Positions 28,232 through 37,616 of a stretch of 64,000 bases of DNA are shown piece by piece; position 1 is the stretch's first letter, and every line of letters begins with the position of its first letter. The notes under the pieces were generated by a model. That model was not told the origin of the DNA. It did not search any database and was given only the letters and a program-made list of their open reading frames with translations. The stretch is from assembly GCF_009177065.1 (NCBI RefSeq), contig NZ_WEZF01000004.1, positions 291,804 through 355,803 of the forward strand, written 5' to 3'. Source of the DNA: Tautonia marina. GTDB taxonomy: Bacteria; Planctomycetota; Planctomycetia; Isosphaerales; Isosphaeraceae. A program made the translations under genes and the position numbers.

Positions 28232-29983
28232 TCATCGAGCCAATGTGACCTTACCCCGAGGAGCATGCCAGGGGTCAACATAGAGTTCCATTCCCGGTGC
28301 CGGTGACTCGTCCTCGTCCAGGAGGAGCCCGAACGCGGGGAACTCACCTTCGAGCCGGGTCACGGCCTCGAAGCCGGGAACCTGAGCGGCCAGTTCCGCA
28401 AGGACTTCACCGGAGGAAACGGGACCGCCACCGGGCCGCTCCATCAGGATCGCCAGGATGTCGAGGTCAGGGAGGCTTCCGTCCCGAGGAGGCAAAACCG
28501 CGGACGCGTACTGCAGACGACCCTGTGCATTGACGTAGCAGCCGGCCTTTTCGGCGAAGGTTGCGGAGGAAAGGATCACGTCCGCCAGTCCCGCCAGATC
28601 CGTCGGCCAGACATCCTGAACGACGAGGAACTTAGTCGCGTCTCGCAAGGCCGTCATCTCGGGGCCTTCGAAGACCGGATCATGACCGCCGCCGGTCACC
28701 AACAGGGCGTCAAACGGTTGCTTCGCCGCGTCCGTGCGGAACTGGTCGAACGGAATCACCGAGCCCTGGAAGTGGGTCAAGATTCGCTCAACGCCGTTTC
28801 GGTTTGGACACTTCTCGGCGTGAATCGTGAAGGGGCGAGGGACCACGAACGACGTGTCTCCTGTCCGCCCGGCGCGCTGATCGGGAGAGAAGACAACATC
28901 GTCACCCACAACCGAATAAGGGCCGAGCACCAGTTGAGCCGACGCACTCAGTCCCTTGACATAGGAGCAGAGGAGATAAGCCTCTTCGACCGTCAAGAAC
29001 GGGGAAACGATCGCGGCGATTCGTCCGCCCTGGGCGGCGACCTCCTTCAATCGGGTCCGGGCCACGTCGAGCGCTCGGTCCGCCGGAGCTTCTTGAAGCG
29101 ATCCCGAGTCGCGAAGGTACATCGCAGGCAGGAGATTCTTGTCGTTGGCCGACTTGTAGCTGTAACGACCCTCGTCGCAGATCCAGTAATCATTGACCTT
29201 GGGGTTGTACCGCGCCCGAAGGCGCCAGATCTGCCCACGATTCTCCTCGGCCGTGATGTTGCAACCGGTCGAGCAGCGGGTGCAGAGCGACTTGTGCTGG
29301 TCGTTGAACCAGAACCGTTGCTTGTGCAGAAAATCCTTGTCGAGCAGCGCACCAACGGGGCAAAGATCGACCACGTTGCCGGCGAGCGGATTGTCAAGCG
29401 GATGATCGGGGAAGGTCGTGATCTCGGCGTGGTTGCCACGACGTTCGACTTGCAGCTCGTTGGTTCCCGTAATCTCTCGGGTGAACCGAACACAGCGGGT
29501 GCACATGATGCACCGGTCCATGTTCAGTTGAATTTGGTCCGAGACGTCCTTGCGGGGGTTAATGGTCCGCTCTTCCACGAACCGGTGGACCGACTGACCG
29601 TGCTTGAAGCTGTAATCCTGCAAGCCGCACTGCCCTGCCTGGTCGCAGACGGGGCAGTCAAGTGGGTGATTGATCAGAAGGTATTCCATGATCATCGACT
29701 GATGCGCCTGAACTTCAGGGCTATCGGTGACGATCACGGTCCCATCCTTGGCCGGTGTCTGACACCCGGGGACCATCTTGGGGATCATCTTGATCTCCCC
29801 GGTCTTCGGGTCCTTGGCACCGACCTGGATCTCGCACATCCGACAGTTGGCCACGACGGAGAGGGCGGGATGCCAACAGTAGTACGGGATCTCGATCCCG
29901 AACCGCTGCGCCGCCTGAATGGCGTTCAGCCGCTCGCCCTCGGGCAGCGTGTACTCCGTACCGTTGATGATGATGGTGGCCAT
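28232..29983 (-). CDS. nuoG: NADH-quinone oxidoreductase subunit G, short form
   Basis: A 583-residue Fe-S subunit of the complex I peripheral arm. The [2Fe-2S] N1b ligands are in 'YYCWHPALSVVANCRMC' plus 'PGCQTP'. 'HPLDCPVCDQAGQC' supplies N5-type ligands and 'CIMCTRCVRF...DLCPVGAL' the N4 site. A further set 'CTRCSTGCN...WICDEGR' matches the N7 cluster found in E. coli and Thermus. It is much shorter than E. coli NuoG (908); the molybdopterin-oxidoreductase-like C-terminal half is reduced to about 300 residues. CAGGA precedes the ATG by six bases. Confidence 0.95.
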   Translation of the reverse strand: MATIIINGTEYTLPEGERLNAIQAAQRFGIEIPYYCWHPALSVVANCRMCEIQVGAKDPKTGEIKMIPKMVPGCQTPAKDGTVIVTDSPEVQAHQSMIMEYLLINHPLDCPVCDQAGQCGLQDYSFKHGQSVHRFVEERTINPRKDVSDQIQLNMDRCIMCTRCVRFTREITGTNELQVERRGNHAEITTFPDHPLDNPLAGNVVDLCPVGALLDKDFLHKQRFWFNDQHKSLCTRCSTGCNITAEENRGQIWRLRARYNPKVNDYWICDEGRYSYKSANDKNLLPAMYLRDSGSLQEAPADRALDVARTRLKEVAAQGGRIAAIVSPFLTVEEAYLLCSYVKGLSASAQLVLGPYSVVGDDVVFSPDQRAGRTGDTSFVVPRPFTIHAEKCPNRNGVERILTHFQGSVIPFDQFRTDAAKQPFDALLVTGGGHDPVFEGPEMTALRDATKFLVVQDVWPTDLAGLADVILSSATFAEKAGCYVNAQGRLQYASAVLPPRDGSLPDLDILAILMERPGGGPVSSGEVLAELAAQVPGFEAVTRLEGEFPAFGLLLDEDESPAPGMELYVDPWHAPRGKVTLAR

Positions 29984-30055
29984 CGAAGGTCCTGGGCGTC
30001 TGGGAACCGTGCAGAGCGTGAGCGGTCAAACCGGTGTGTGGATCGGGTTGGGCCG

Positions 30056-31471
30056 TTAGGGGCCGGGCGTGAGGCGAGGGTTGTCCCCGGGAGCGTCCGG
30101 CAACGCCAGCGGCTCGGTCGGATCGGGCATGCTTGTCCCGAAGCGAGAGGGGGAGACACCCTGGAAAATCGCTTCTTGAAGCGGGTTCGGTCGCGCTTCG
30201 GGTCGTTGATGCGTGCGAATGTAGTCCTCCAGTTCGGCCCGGAACTTGGCCAGGGCATTCTTGACCGGCCAGGCGGCACCATCAGCAAGACCGCAAATGG
30301 TCGTGCCGGGGGTCAAACCCATGTTATTCGCCAGTTGGCCCATCACCTCGAGGTCTTCCAGGCGACCGCCACCGGCCTTGATGCGCTTCATGGTTTTGTA
30401 GAACCATGTTGTCCCTTCGCGACAGGGAGTGCACTGGCCACAGCTTTCGTGAGCGAAGAAGCGGCACGTATTGTAAAGGACATCCATGATCGGGGTCTGG
30501 TCATCGACCACCGTGACCGCAGCAGTTCCGAGTCCGAGGCATCCGGTTTTGCGAATTTCCTCGAAGTCGAGGGGAACGTCCAGTTCCTCGGCGCTCAGTA
30601 AACCCATACTGATGCCGCCGGGAACCGCAGCCTTGACCTTGCGTCCTTTCCAAACGCCTCCTCCGTGATCCTCGATCAACTGACGAGTGGTTACCCCGAG
30701 CGGGAGCTCGACGCAGACCTGCTTGTTGACGTGGCCGGAAATCGTGTACAGCTTCGGTCCGTAACTCTTGGGAGTCCCGATCGACTTGAACCAGTCGACC
30801 CCTCGCTCAACAATGTGGGGAACGCAGCAAAGCGTTTCGATATTATTCACCACCGTCGGCTTGCGGAAGGCTCCCTCGACGGCCGGAAACGGCGGTTTGA
30901 TCCGAGGCCAACCCCGCTTCCCCTCAAGACTTTCGATCAACCCTGTTTCTTCACCGCAAATGTACGCCCCGGCGCCTCGGTGAACGTAGATTTCCAGATC
31001 GAAGCCCGATCCGAAAATGTTTTTCCCGAGGTAACCCGCCTTCTTCGCCTCGGCGATTGCCTTTTCCATGATGCGGGTGGCGGTAATGTACTCGAAGCGG
31101 TTGTAGAGGTAGGCGGTGCTCGCCTTGGTGGCGAAGCAGGAGATGATGATCCCCTCGATCATCTGATGGGGATCACGCTCCAGAAGGTAGCGGTTGTTGA
31201 AGGTGGCCGGCTCGCTCTCATCGCCATTGACGCACATGAACGTCTGCTGGCGATCCTTCGGGAGAAACGTCCATTTCAGGCCGGTCGGGAATCCCGCCCC
31301 GCCTCGTCCCCGCAGTTCGGAATCCTTGACGAGTTGGACCACCTCGTCAGGCGACATCGAGGTCAACGCCTTCCGAGCGGCCTTGTAGCCACCCCGAGAC
31401 TCGTAAACTTCGAGCGATTGGCTGTTCTCGACGGCGAAGTTTCGGGTCAAAACGGGTTCAAATGCTGCCAC
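30056..31471 (-). CDS. nuoF: NADH-quinone oxidoreductase subunit F (NADH, FMN, [4Fe-4S])
   Basis: A 471-residue NADH-binding subunit. The Gly-rich nucleotide site 'LRGRGGAGFPTGLKW', the FMN region 'CVNGDESEPATFNNR' and 'GAGAYICGEETGLIESLEGK', and the cluster N3 ligands 'CGQCTPCREG' and 'TTICGLADGAAWP' are all intact. The GTG at 31471 was chosen because GGGAG lies ten bases upstream and the protein then begins at the family's usual N-terminus. The C-terminal ~40 residues after 'YIRTHQ' are a Pro-rich extension. It lies 70 bases after nuoE. Confidence 0.96.
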   Translation of the reverse strand: MAAFEPVLTRNFAVENSQSLEVYESRGGYKAARKALTSMSPDEVVQLVKDSELRGRGGAGFPTGLKWTFLPKDRQQTFMCVNGDESEPATFNNRYLLERDPHQMIEGIIISCFATKASTAYLYNRFEYITATRIMEKAIAEAKKAGYLGKNIFGSGFDLEIYVHRGAGAYICGEETGLIESLEGKRGWPRIKPPFPAVEGAFRKPTVVNNIETLCCVPHIVERGVDWFKSIGTPKSYGPKLYTISGHVNKQVCVELPLGVTTRQLIEDHGGGVWKGRKVKAAVPGGISMGLLSAEELDVPLDFEEIRKTGCLGLGTAAVTVVDDQTPIMDVLYNTCRFFAHESCGQCTPCREGTTWFYKTMKRIKAGGGRLEDLEVMGQLANNMGLTPGTTICGLADGAAWPVKNALAKFRAELEDYIRTHQRPEARPNPLQEAIFQGVSPSRFGTSMPDPTEPLALPDAPGDNPRLTPGP

Positions 31472-31541
31472 GGTCGTTACGCTCCCAGATCGATCGTTTG
31501 TGGGCGGCCAGATGAGTCTCGAGACGTCAGGAACAGTTGCG

Positions 31542-32075
31542 TCAACCCTCGGTGGCAGGAGCACGGGACGAGTCCCGAACATCCTGAATCATCTCGGCAA
31601 CCTTCGCTTCGTCGAGAGGCCCGTAAATCCGTCCATCATCACAGAGAGCAGCCGGTGCATGGTCGCAGATTCCAAGGCACTCCGCGAATTCGACGGTCAA
31701 AGCTCCGTCCGAGGTCGTCTGACCCGAGCCCTCCACGCCGGCCGCCCGACAGGCGACGCCGAGCAATTCGTCCCCCCCGCGGAGCATGCACGAAATGGAT
31801 CGGCAAATCCAGAGGCGCTTTTCTCCGATCGGCGCCTGAGGAAAGAAACCGTAGAAGCTCATCGTGTCATGAACATCCGACGGTTGGAGTTCAAGAATCT
31901 CCGCGATTTCCTCCATCGCCCGGTACGGAACGCACCGCAGATGATCGTGAACGATGTGGAGCGCGGGGAGCGTGACCGCCCGCTTGTCAGGATACCGAGG
32001 GATGTACGCGCGGATTTTTTCCCGGATCGACTCGTTGAGCAACGGGGCGGTGCTGGGACTCTCGGCAGCGGGCAT
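31542..32075 (-). CDS. nuoE: NADH-quinone oxidoreductase subunit E ([2Fe-2S])
   Basis: A 177-residue thioredoxin-like subunit with the N1a [2Fe-2S] cluster. Ligands are CX4C in 'WICRSISCMLRG' and CX3C in 'FAECLGICDHAPA'. The 'VHDTMSFYGFFPQ' phrase is a family marker. The ATG at 32075 gives the expected length; an upstream in-frame extension overlaps nuoD and has no similarity. An AAGGA sits about 11 bases upstream, a little far. Confidence 0.95.
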   Translation of the reverse strand: MPAAESPSTAPLLNESIREKIRAYIPRYPDKRAVTLPALHIVHDHLRCVPYRAMEEIAEILELQPSDVHDTMSFYGFFPQAPIGEKRLWICRSISCMLRGGDELLGVACRAAGVEGSGQTTSDGALTVEFAECLGICDHAPAALCDDGRIYGPLDEAKVAEMIQDVRDSSRAPATEG

Positions 32076-32142
32076 CGGCGTCTTGGTCCTTCTTCGACAA
32101 GGGCGAAGGGCGAGGGCGTAGAGTAAGGATCCCGAAAATTCC

Positions 32143-33372
32143 TCAGCGATCCAGTTCCGCGGCAATGATACTCAGGCTTCCCAGAATCGCCACCACGTCG
32201 GCGATCAAGTGATCTTTGATCAGGTGCGGGAAGACGGCAAAGTGGATGAACGACGGCGGGCGGGTTCGGGTTCGCCAGGCAACCTGCGAGCCATCGGCCA
32301 CGAGATAGTAACCGAGTTCGCCATTGGGACTCTCGACCGCCGCGTAAACCTCGTCGCGAGGACTGTCAGGCCCTCGATTGGGCATGATCAGCTCGAAGTG
32401 CTGAATCAGACCTTCCATGCTGTTGTACGCGGTCCCCTTATCGGGCAGTGGGAACTTCTCGGAGATCGGCACGTTCGCAGGACCGCTCGGCAGGTTCTTC
32501 ACCGCCTGTCGAATGATCTCAAGCGATTGAACCATTTCTTCCATGCGGACCTGGAAGCGGGCGTAGCAGTCCCCTTCCGTGGCGTAAGGGACCTGGAACT
32601 TGAAATCCGGATACGCGAGGTAGGGTTCATCCTTGCGCAGGTCGTAGGTGACCCCACTGGCCCGGGCGATCGGCCCACTGCAGGAGAGGTTGATGGCCAT
32701 CTCCTTGGTCAGGACACCCACGCCCCGCATGCGCTCCAGGAAAATCCGGTTCCGGAAGAGGAGCTTTTCCATGTCCTTGAGCACCTTGGGAGTCTGCTGG
32801 AGGACTCGCTCAATGCGCTGAAGGACCTTGTCGTCGAAATCGTAGAGCACTCCACCGACCCGGGTATATCCCGGATGGAACCGGTAGCCCGACATCTGCT
32901 CATAGATGTCGTAGATCAGCTCGCGGAGGTTGAAGGCGAAGAGAAACGCCGTGAAGGCACCAAGGTCGAGTGCGGCCGCCCCGGTGCAAAGCAGGTGATC
33001 GCTGATCCGGGACAATTCACCGATGATCACGCGGATGTACTTGCACCGCGGTGTGAGTTCGATGTCCAGCAGTTTCTCGACCGCGTGATGCCAGGCCACC
33101 TCGTTCATCGGGGGGCTGATGTAATTCTTGCGGTCGGCCACCGTCACGTACTGGTTGAACGTGAGGTGTTCACCCAGTTTCTCAAAGCCCGAATGCAGGT
33201 AACCAATGTGAGGCGTGGCTTTGACGATGCGCTCGCCATCGAGCTCCAGAACCAGGCGCAGGGTCGTATGGGTGGCCGGGTGTTGCGGGCCGAAGTTGAG
33301 CGTCCAGTGATATTCTTGCTCGCCCGTCCCGACGTTCGCGTCGAGGTCGTCTTCGAGCAGATTGACCGGCAT
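32143..33372 (-). CDS. nuoD: NADH-quinone oxidoreductase subunit D
   Basis: A 409-residue 49-kDa-type subunit lining the quinone site. 'NFGPQHPATHTTLRLVLELD', 'GYLHSGFEKLGEHLTFNQYV', 'GVLTKEMAINLSCSGPIARA' and 'DVVAILGSLSIIAAELDR' are diagnostic; the conserved His in 'PQHPATH' is present. The ATG at 33372 was chosen for its GAGG site seven bases upstream. It is separate from nuoC (130 bases apart), unlike the fused NuoCD of E. coli. Confidence 0.97.
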   Translation of the reverse strand: MPVNLLEDDLDANVGTGEQEYHWTLNFGPQHPATHTTLRLVLELDGERIVKATPHIGYLHSGFEKLGEHLTFNQYVTVADRKNYISPPMNEVAWHHAVEKLLDIELTPRCKYIRVIIGELSRISDHLLCTGAAALDLGAFTAFLFAFNLRELIYDIYEQMSGYRFHPGYTRVGGVLYDFDDKVLQRIERVLQQTPKVLKDMEKLLFRNRIFLERMRGVGVLTKEMAINLSCSGPIARASGVTYDLRKDEPYLAYPDFKFQVPYATEGDCYARFQVRMEEMVQSLEIIRQAVKNLPSGPANVPISEKFPLPDKGTAYNSMEGLIQHFELIMPNRGPDSPRDEVYAAVESPNGELGYYLVADGSQVAWRTRTRPPSFIHFAVFPHLIKDHLIADVVAILGSLSIIAAELDR

Positions 33373-33501
33373 TGCTGGACCTCGCGGGTAAGGTAGAAAG
33401 CTGGACGGAGCCGGGATCAAAACGCCCGGTCAAGCAGTCGTCAAGGGGGGAGGATGGTGTCTCAAGCGATCGCAACCCGCAGCAGCGGGAGCGAGCGAAA
33501 C

Positions 33502-34029
33502 TCAGGACTGTTCTCGGGTGATCTTCGGGAAGTTATGGCGTTCCCCGCGACCACGAAGCGGGTAATCTTTCCGCAACGGGTAGGAGGTAAACTCATCGGG
33601 CATCAAGATCCGGCGGAGGTCAGGATGACCCTCGAACCGAATCCCGTACATATCAAACACCTCACGCTCCATCCAGTCAGCCCCTCCCCAGAGAGACATG
33701 ACCGAAGGAAGGGTGGGGTCGGGGTCATCAACGCCAACCTTGATGATGATCCGCTCCGACGTCTCCTGCTTGAGCAAGACGTAATGGACTTCGAAGCGAG
33801 CCCCTTCCTTCCGATCGGGATACCCGAGGTAGTCGGTGCCACCCAGTTCGGAGAGAAAGGTATAACCGGCGTCGTTCTTCAAGAACGAAAGAACCTCGAT
33901 GAGAGCCGAGTGATCGACGAGCACCCGCAGATTGTCCCGAAACGTCGACGATCGGATCACGGACGCACCGAATCGCTCGGATAATTGGTCGACGATCGGA
34001 TGCGAGGTCACCGGGGTCTCAGCGCTCAT
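33502..34029 (-). CDS. nuoC: NADH-quinone oxidoreductase subunit C
   Basis: A 175-residue 30-kDa-type subunit of the peripheral arm. '[19 protein letters not shown]', '[20 protein letters not shown]' and '[20 protein letters not shown]' are the family signature. The ATG at 34029 was preferred over an upstream TTG because CGGAG sits six bases before it. Gap to nuoB is about 60 bases. Confidence 0.96.
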   Translation of the reverse strand: MSAETPVTSHPIVDQLSERFGASVIRSSTFRDNLRVLVDHSALIEVLSFLKNDAGYTFLSELGGTDYLGYPDRKEGARFEVHYVLLKQETSERIIIKVGVDDPDPTLPSVMSLWGGADWMEREVFDMYGIRFEGHPDLRRILMPDEFTSYPLRKDYPLRGRGERHNFPKITREQS

Positions 34030-34091
34030 CAACGGCTCCGAAAGTTCAGGCAATCATGCTCGCGGTCGATCGAGCAAGACGACGCGGAAGG

Positions 34092-34811
34092 TTAGCGGGT
34101 TTCGTCGATCCCAAGCAAGGCATCGCCACCCGGAGATTTGTAGCCGAAACGTCCCTCATCACCTCGCTCGGTGGCAGTGGCGAGGCCCGCGGGAAGGTTG
34201 CGCTTCTCGGCGAGCATCTTCTCGCGTTCGGCGAGTTCAGGAAGACCGGTGCCGAAGACCGAGCCACCCGCCTGAATTTTGGCCTGCATATCCATCAAAG
34301 CCCTGAGGATCTGCTCGGGCCGGGGCGGGCAGCCGGGGATGTAGACGTCGATCGGGATGAAGCGATCGACCCCTTGTACAACGGCGTAAGTGTCGAAGAT
34401 GCCTCCGGTGCTGGCACAGGCCCCCATGCTGATTGACCACTTCGGCTCGGGCATCTGCAGCCAGATCCGTTGCAAGACCGGCAGCATTTTCATGGCGACT
34501 CGACCGGCGACGATCAGCAGGTCGCACTGTCGGGGGCTGAACCGCATCACCTCAGCGCCGAAGCGGGAGATGTCGAAGCGGCTGGCACCGACGGCCATCA
34601 ACTCAATTCCGCAGCAGGCGGTAGCGAAGGGCATGGGCCAGAGGCTGTACTTCCTGGCCGCGCTGACGACCGAATCAACCGTCGTCATGATGACGTTTTC
34701 AGGAACCTCGATTCCGCCCTTGGTTGCCGGCAATCCTGCCGCAGGACGATTGGTCAGAACCGGGCGGGACGAGGCCGGGACGGAACCGCCGGTGTTCTGG
34801 TTCATCGCCAT
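34092..34811 (-). CDS. nuoB: NADH-quinone oxidoreductase subunit B ([4Fe-4S] N2)
   Basis: A 239-residue subunit carrying the terminal cluster N2. The ligands are the adjacent cysteines in 'FATACCGIELMAVG', plus 'MGACASTGGIF' and 'IPGCPPRPEQIL'. N- and C-terminal extensions (about 35 and 45 residues) surround the core. ATG 34811 is spaced seven bases from an AAGGGGG; ATG 34805, which overlaps the nuoA stop by ATGA, is an alternative. Either way it is translationally coupled to nuoA. Confidence 0.96.
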   Translation of the reverse strand: MAMNQNTGGSVPASSRPVLTNRPAAGLPATKGGIEVPENVIMTTVDSVVSAARKYSLWPMPFATACCGIELMAVGASRFDISRFGAEVMRFSPRQCDLLIVAGRVAMKMLPVLQRIWLQMPEPKWSISMGACASTGGIFDTYAVVQGVDRFIPIDVYIPGCPPRPEQILRALMDMQAKIQAGGSVFGTGLPELAEREKMLAEKRNLPAGLATATERGDEGRFGYKSPGGDALLGIDETR

Positions 34812-35221
34812 TCGTAGACCCCCTTCTTCCAGGTGTATGCGAATCCGGCGACCAGAATTCCGAGGAACGCCAGAACGCCGAAGAAGGCCATTGTCCTCAA
34901 TTCCAGTGGCACACCGAACGACGCCCCGAGGGCGGTCGAGGTCTCGTCACGGTGCCACTGGCCAACGGCCCAGGGGTAAAGGAGCAGCAGTTCCACGTCG
35001 AAGATGAGGAACTCGATCGCCACGAGATAATAGCGAATGTCAAACCGTTGCCGAGCATCGCCGATCGGGTCCATCCCCGATTCATAGGGCATTTGCTTGA
35101 CTCGGTTCGACTGCGTCTTGCGGCGACCGGGGCTTAGCAGGTAGCTCATGGTGAGCATGCCCACGGCCACGGAAATCCCCACGAGGATCATCAAAAAGAT
35201 CGGTGTGAATTCCAGGCCCAC
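34802..35221 (-). CDS. nuoA: NADH-quinone oxidoreductase subunit A, first gene of the nuo operon
   Basis: A 139-residue membrane subunit with three helices. 'PYESGMDPIGDARQRFDIRY' and 'YLVAIEFLIFDVELLLLYPW' contain the conserved Glu/Asp pattern. The GTG at 35221 was chosen because GGGAG lies seven bases upstream; a TTG 33 bases earlier would add an unlikely N-terminus. It heads a complete A-to-N order with small gaps or overlaps throughout, so one long transcript is expected. A CRP/FNR-type palindrome lies 55-72 bases upstream. Confidence 0.95.
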   Translation of the reverse strand: MGLEFTPIFLMILVGISVAVGMLTMSYLLSPGRRKTQSNRVKQMPYESGMDPIGDARQRFDIRYYLVAIEFLIFDVELLLLYPWAVGQWHRDETSTALGASFGVPLELRTMAFFGVLAFLGILVAGFAYTWKKGVYEWR

Positions 35222-35275
35222 ACGTCCGCTCCCATTACATCGGGTGATCGTCAAGTCGAAGCGACCGGCGCCCGA

Positions 35276-35293
35276 TTGTGAACAGTTTCACAA
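35276..35293 (-). promoter_or_regulatory. CRP/FNR-type operator upstream of nuoA
   Basis: A perfect palindrome TTGTGAA-N4-TTCACAA, which contains the exact CRP consensus TGTGA-N6-TCACA. Its near edge is 55 bases upstream of the nuoA start. The region just upstream (35302-35310) is an A/T tract. No convincing -35/-10 pair could be fixed downstream, so activator versus repressor position is open. Confidence 0.6.
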
Positions 35294-35469
35294 GAGGTTT
35301 GAAAAAAAAGCTCGGTCAGGCCAATCCTCGGACGAGGAACGTCCAAGCAGCGTGACCGAACAATTGGTCAAGCCGAGGTCGGAAACGATCGGAGATTCTC
35401 CAAAACGTTCCTCGACGCTCGGCATGATTGTAAGGTTCGAGGTTCGCCCGTCAAGACGCCAGCGACCGC

Positions 35470-36186
35470 TCAGTTCGAGTCAGGGCGAACGATTCCGACC
35501 GCAACAGCCTGTCGGTTGATGGCACGCGACCATTGGGCGAGGTCTTCGTAAGAGCGAACGGTCCGTGGGAAACCGTCACCGGAGGTACGATCGGGCTGCC
35601 CGGAAATCCGGGGCGCGGCACCCTCTTGACCTGTTCGAGGAGCCTGGGAGTCTCGACGACTTGTCGGGGACATGCCTAGACTGATCCGTCGGCTCAAATC
35701 CTGATACTGGCGCCGAAGTTCGGCCTTTCGCTCGGGATCGGTTTCTCGCATCGCCTGGAAGTAGAGTTCCTGCCGGGCCTCTTGCATGCGGGCGAATTGT
35801 TCGTCGGCTTCGGCGTTGGGCCGATAGACGCGACCAAATTCCGCATCGTAGCGACGGTAGACGTCGTTGGACGGAGAGAGCAAGTCGAGGTCCGCACTGA
35901 AACGTGACGTCGAGGGAAGCGGGTAGGTCGGGTTGGTGAACGAGGCATCCCAGGGAACCCCGATTCCGGGAACGCTTCCCATGCCGGGAGGGGTCACCAC
36001 CCGGGCTCGCCCCGGCCCGAACTGCGTGGCCATCGGAATGGTGGAGGAGCGATACGAGGCTCGGTACGGATCAAACGGGTCGCCGTTGAACTGGGCCTTC
36101 AGAGAAGGAGCCAGCCCGAACACCGCCACCAGGAGGAAGCCTCCCGCGGAAAGCCGTCCCGTGTATGCTCGAAAGGCGCCTCGCAT
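35470..36186 (-). CDS. Secreted hypothetical protein
   Basis: A 238-residue protein I do not recognise. Residues 1-32 form a signal peptide (hydrophobic 'GGFLLVAVFGLAPS', then 'LKAQ' as likely cleavage site). The mature part is Pro/Arg-rich in the first half, then a predicted charged helix around residues 115-170 ('FARMQEARQELYFQAM', then 'PERKAELRRQYQDLSRR') that could form a coiled coil. A disordered Arg/Gly/Ser-rich stretch precedes a final 'YEDLAQWSRAINRQAV' helix. AAGGA lies eight bases before the ATG. It ends 248 bases upstream of nuoA on the same strand, but the palindrome between suggests separate regulation. Confidence 0.75.
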   Translation of the reverse strand: MRGAFRAYTGRLSAGGFLLVAVFGLAPSLKAQFNGDPFDPYRASYRSSTIPMATQFGPGRARVVTPPGMGSVPGIGVPWDASFTNPTYPLPSTSRFSADLDLLSPSNDVYRRYDAEFGRVYRPNAEADEQFARMQEARQELYFQAMRETDPERKAELRRQYQDLSRRISLGMSPTSRRDSQAPRTGQEGAAPRISGQPDRTSGDGFPRTVRSYEDLAQWSRAINRQAVAVGIVRPDSN

Positions 36187-36351
36187 GGCGATAATCCTTG
36201 ATAGACTGCCAGCAATGGAGAGAAGCAGGAGTGACGTCGATCCGTCGATCGGCCTGCAACTCGCGATCCGTTTTCGCGCACTCTCCTAAATCTTAGCATC
36301 GAGGCCCAATGAACGTCAGAAAATTCCCGGTAACGCTCCTGTGAGAAGCGG

Positions 36352-37509
36352 TCATCCGAGCACGACCAGATTATCCCGATGGATCACTTCCTCGTAGTCG
36401 GTTCGTCCCTGAAGTTCCTGAATCTGATCGGTGCGGAGTCCCCGGATGGCTCGCGTTTCTTCGAGCGAGTAGTTGCAGAGTCCACGCGCAAATTCGTGGC
36501 CTCGGAGATCCCTGATCCCGACCACATCCCCTTTGCGAAACTGCCCTTCCAGCTCGACAATCCCGATCGCCAGCAGGCTGCCTCGACCCGATTCGAGGGC
36601 AAGCCGTGCCCCGTCATCCACGATCAAGTAGCCTCGTGGGCGAGCGGTCAGACCAATCCAGCGGCGTCGGGCCTGCTGAGTGGCCCCGGACGCGGGGATG
36701 AGGGTTCCGATGGGACGACCATTCAGCACCTGTCGGATCGCGTCCGAGCGCAATCCCGAGGTGATAATGACGGATCCGCCGGCTCGGGCCACGAGCCGAG
36801 CGGATTCAAGCTTACTTTTCATCCCCCCTGACCCCAGCTGGCTGCGTCCCGGTCCCACGTGCTGTTCAATGGCCTCGTTGAGATCGTGAATGACCCGGAT
36901 CGGCGTGTTCTCGATCGACGACGTCAGCGACTCGGCCTGCGAGGGGTCGCAGCGGAGCAGACCATCGACCACGCTCAGGATGACGAGTAACGGCGCCGAG
37001 AGCAGATTGGTCACGAGGGCGGCGAGGAAATCGTTATCACCGAACCGAATCTCGTCGACACTCACTGTGTCATTTTCGTTGATAATCGGGATCGAGCCGT
37101 ATTCGAACAGTGTCAGCAAGGTATTCCGGACATTCAGATAGCGAACGCGATCGTCAAAATCCGATCGGGTCAACAGCAGTTGAGCCGCGCTGAAGCCATG
37201 TTTCCGGAACGCCTCATCGTACGCTCGGATCAGATGCGCCTGTCCCGAGGCCGCGGCCGCCTGCAAGTGTCGAAGGTCGGTCGGTCGCCTGGCCAGCCCC
37301 AGGCGACCAATCCCGGCACCGACGGCTCCCGAACTGACGATCGCAACGCGTTTGCCGGATTGAACGACTTCGGCGATCTGGTCCGAAAGACTGGCGATCC
37401 GTTGTTCGTCCAGTCTGCCATCAGGCGCAGCGAGAACACTGGTGCCGACCTTGATGACCCAGATCGGCGACGAGTGTGCAAGGTCTTCCCGGACCAGGTC
37501 CCGCTCCAT
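36352..37509 (-). CDS. proB: Glutamate 5-kinase with PUA domain
   Basis: A 385-residue enzyme that phosphorylates L-glutamate with ATP as the first step of proline synthesis in the cytoplasm. The amino acid kinase domain shows 'WVIKVGTSVL', 'RVAIVSSGAVGAGI', 'IPIINENDTVSVDEI', 'FGDNDFLAALV' and 'GSGGMKSKLESARLV'. The C-terminal PUA domain (about residues 285-370) begins at 'IDDGARLALES'-like 'IVDDGARLALESGRGSLLA'. ATG 37509 was chosen because GGAG lies eight bases upstream; ATG 37515 is possible. No proA is adjacent. Confidence 0.95.
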   Translation of the reverse strand: MERDLVREDLAHSSPIWVIKVGTSVLAAPDGRLDEQRIASLSDQIAEVVQSGKRVAIVSSGAVGAGIGRLGLARRPTDLRHLQAAAASGQAHLIRAYDEAFRKHGFSAAQLLLTRSDFDDRVRYLNVRNTLLTLFEYGSIPIINENDTVSVDEIRFGDNDFLAALVTNLLSAPLLVILSVVDGLLRCDPSQAESLTSSIENTPIRVIHDLNEAIEQHVGPGRSQLGSGGMKSKLESARLVARAGGSVIITSGLRSDAIRQVLNGRPIGTLIPASGATQQARRRWIGLTARPRGYLIVDDGARLALESGRGSLLAIGIVELEGQFRKGDVVGIRDLRGHEFARGLCNYSLEETRAIRGLRTDQIQELQGRTDYEEVIHRDNLVVLG

Positions 37510-37587
37510 CCTCATCTCTCCGTCTGGAGCATGCCGAAGCAGAAGACGATCCGGCAGGATTGGCCGAGTCGAAAGCGTCTCCCGCAA

Positions 37588-37616
37588 TTGAGTCTCTCCA
37601 GGTGCCCGATTATAAT
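37588..37616 (+). promoter_or_regulatory. Sigma-70-type promoter of purF
   Basis: TTGAGT (37588-37593) and a perfect TATAAT (37611-37616) are separated by exactly 17 bases. Predicted transcription start is near 37623, giving a 5' leader of about 135 bases before the ATG at 37758. It points away from the divergent proB gene. Confidence 0.7.

Noticed and set aside
28682..30601. Long plus-strand open frame opposite nuoG and nuoF
   Set aside because: nuoG and nuoF are unmistakable on the minus strand with all Fe-S ligands; the antisense product has low-complexity composition.
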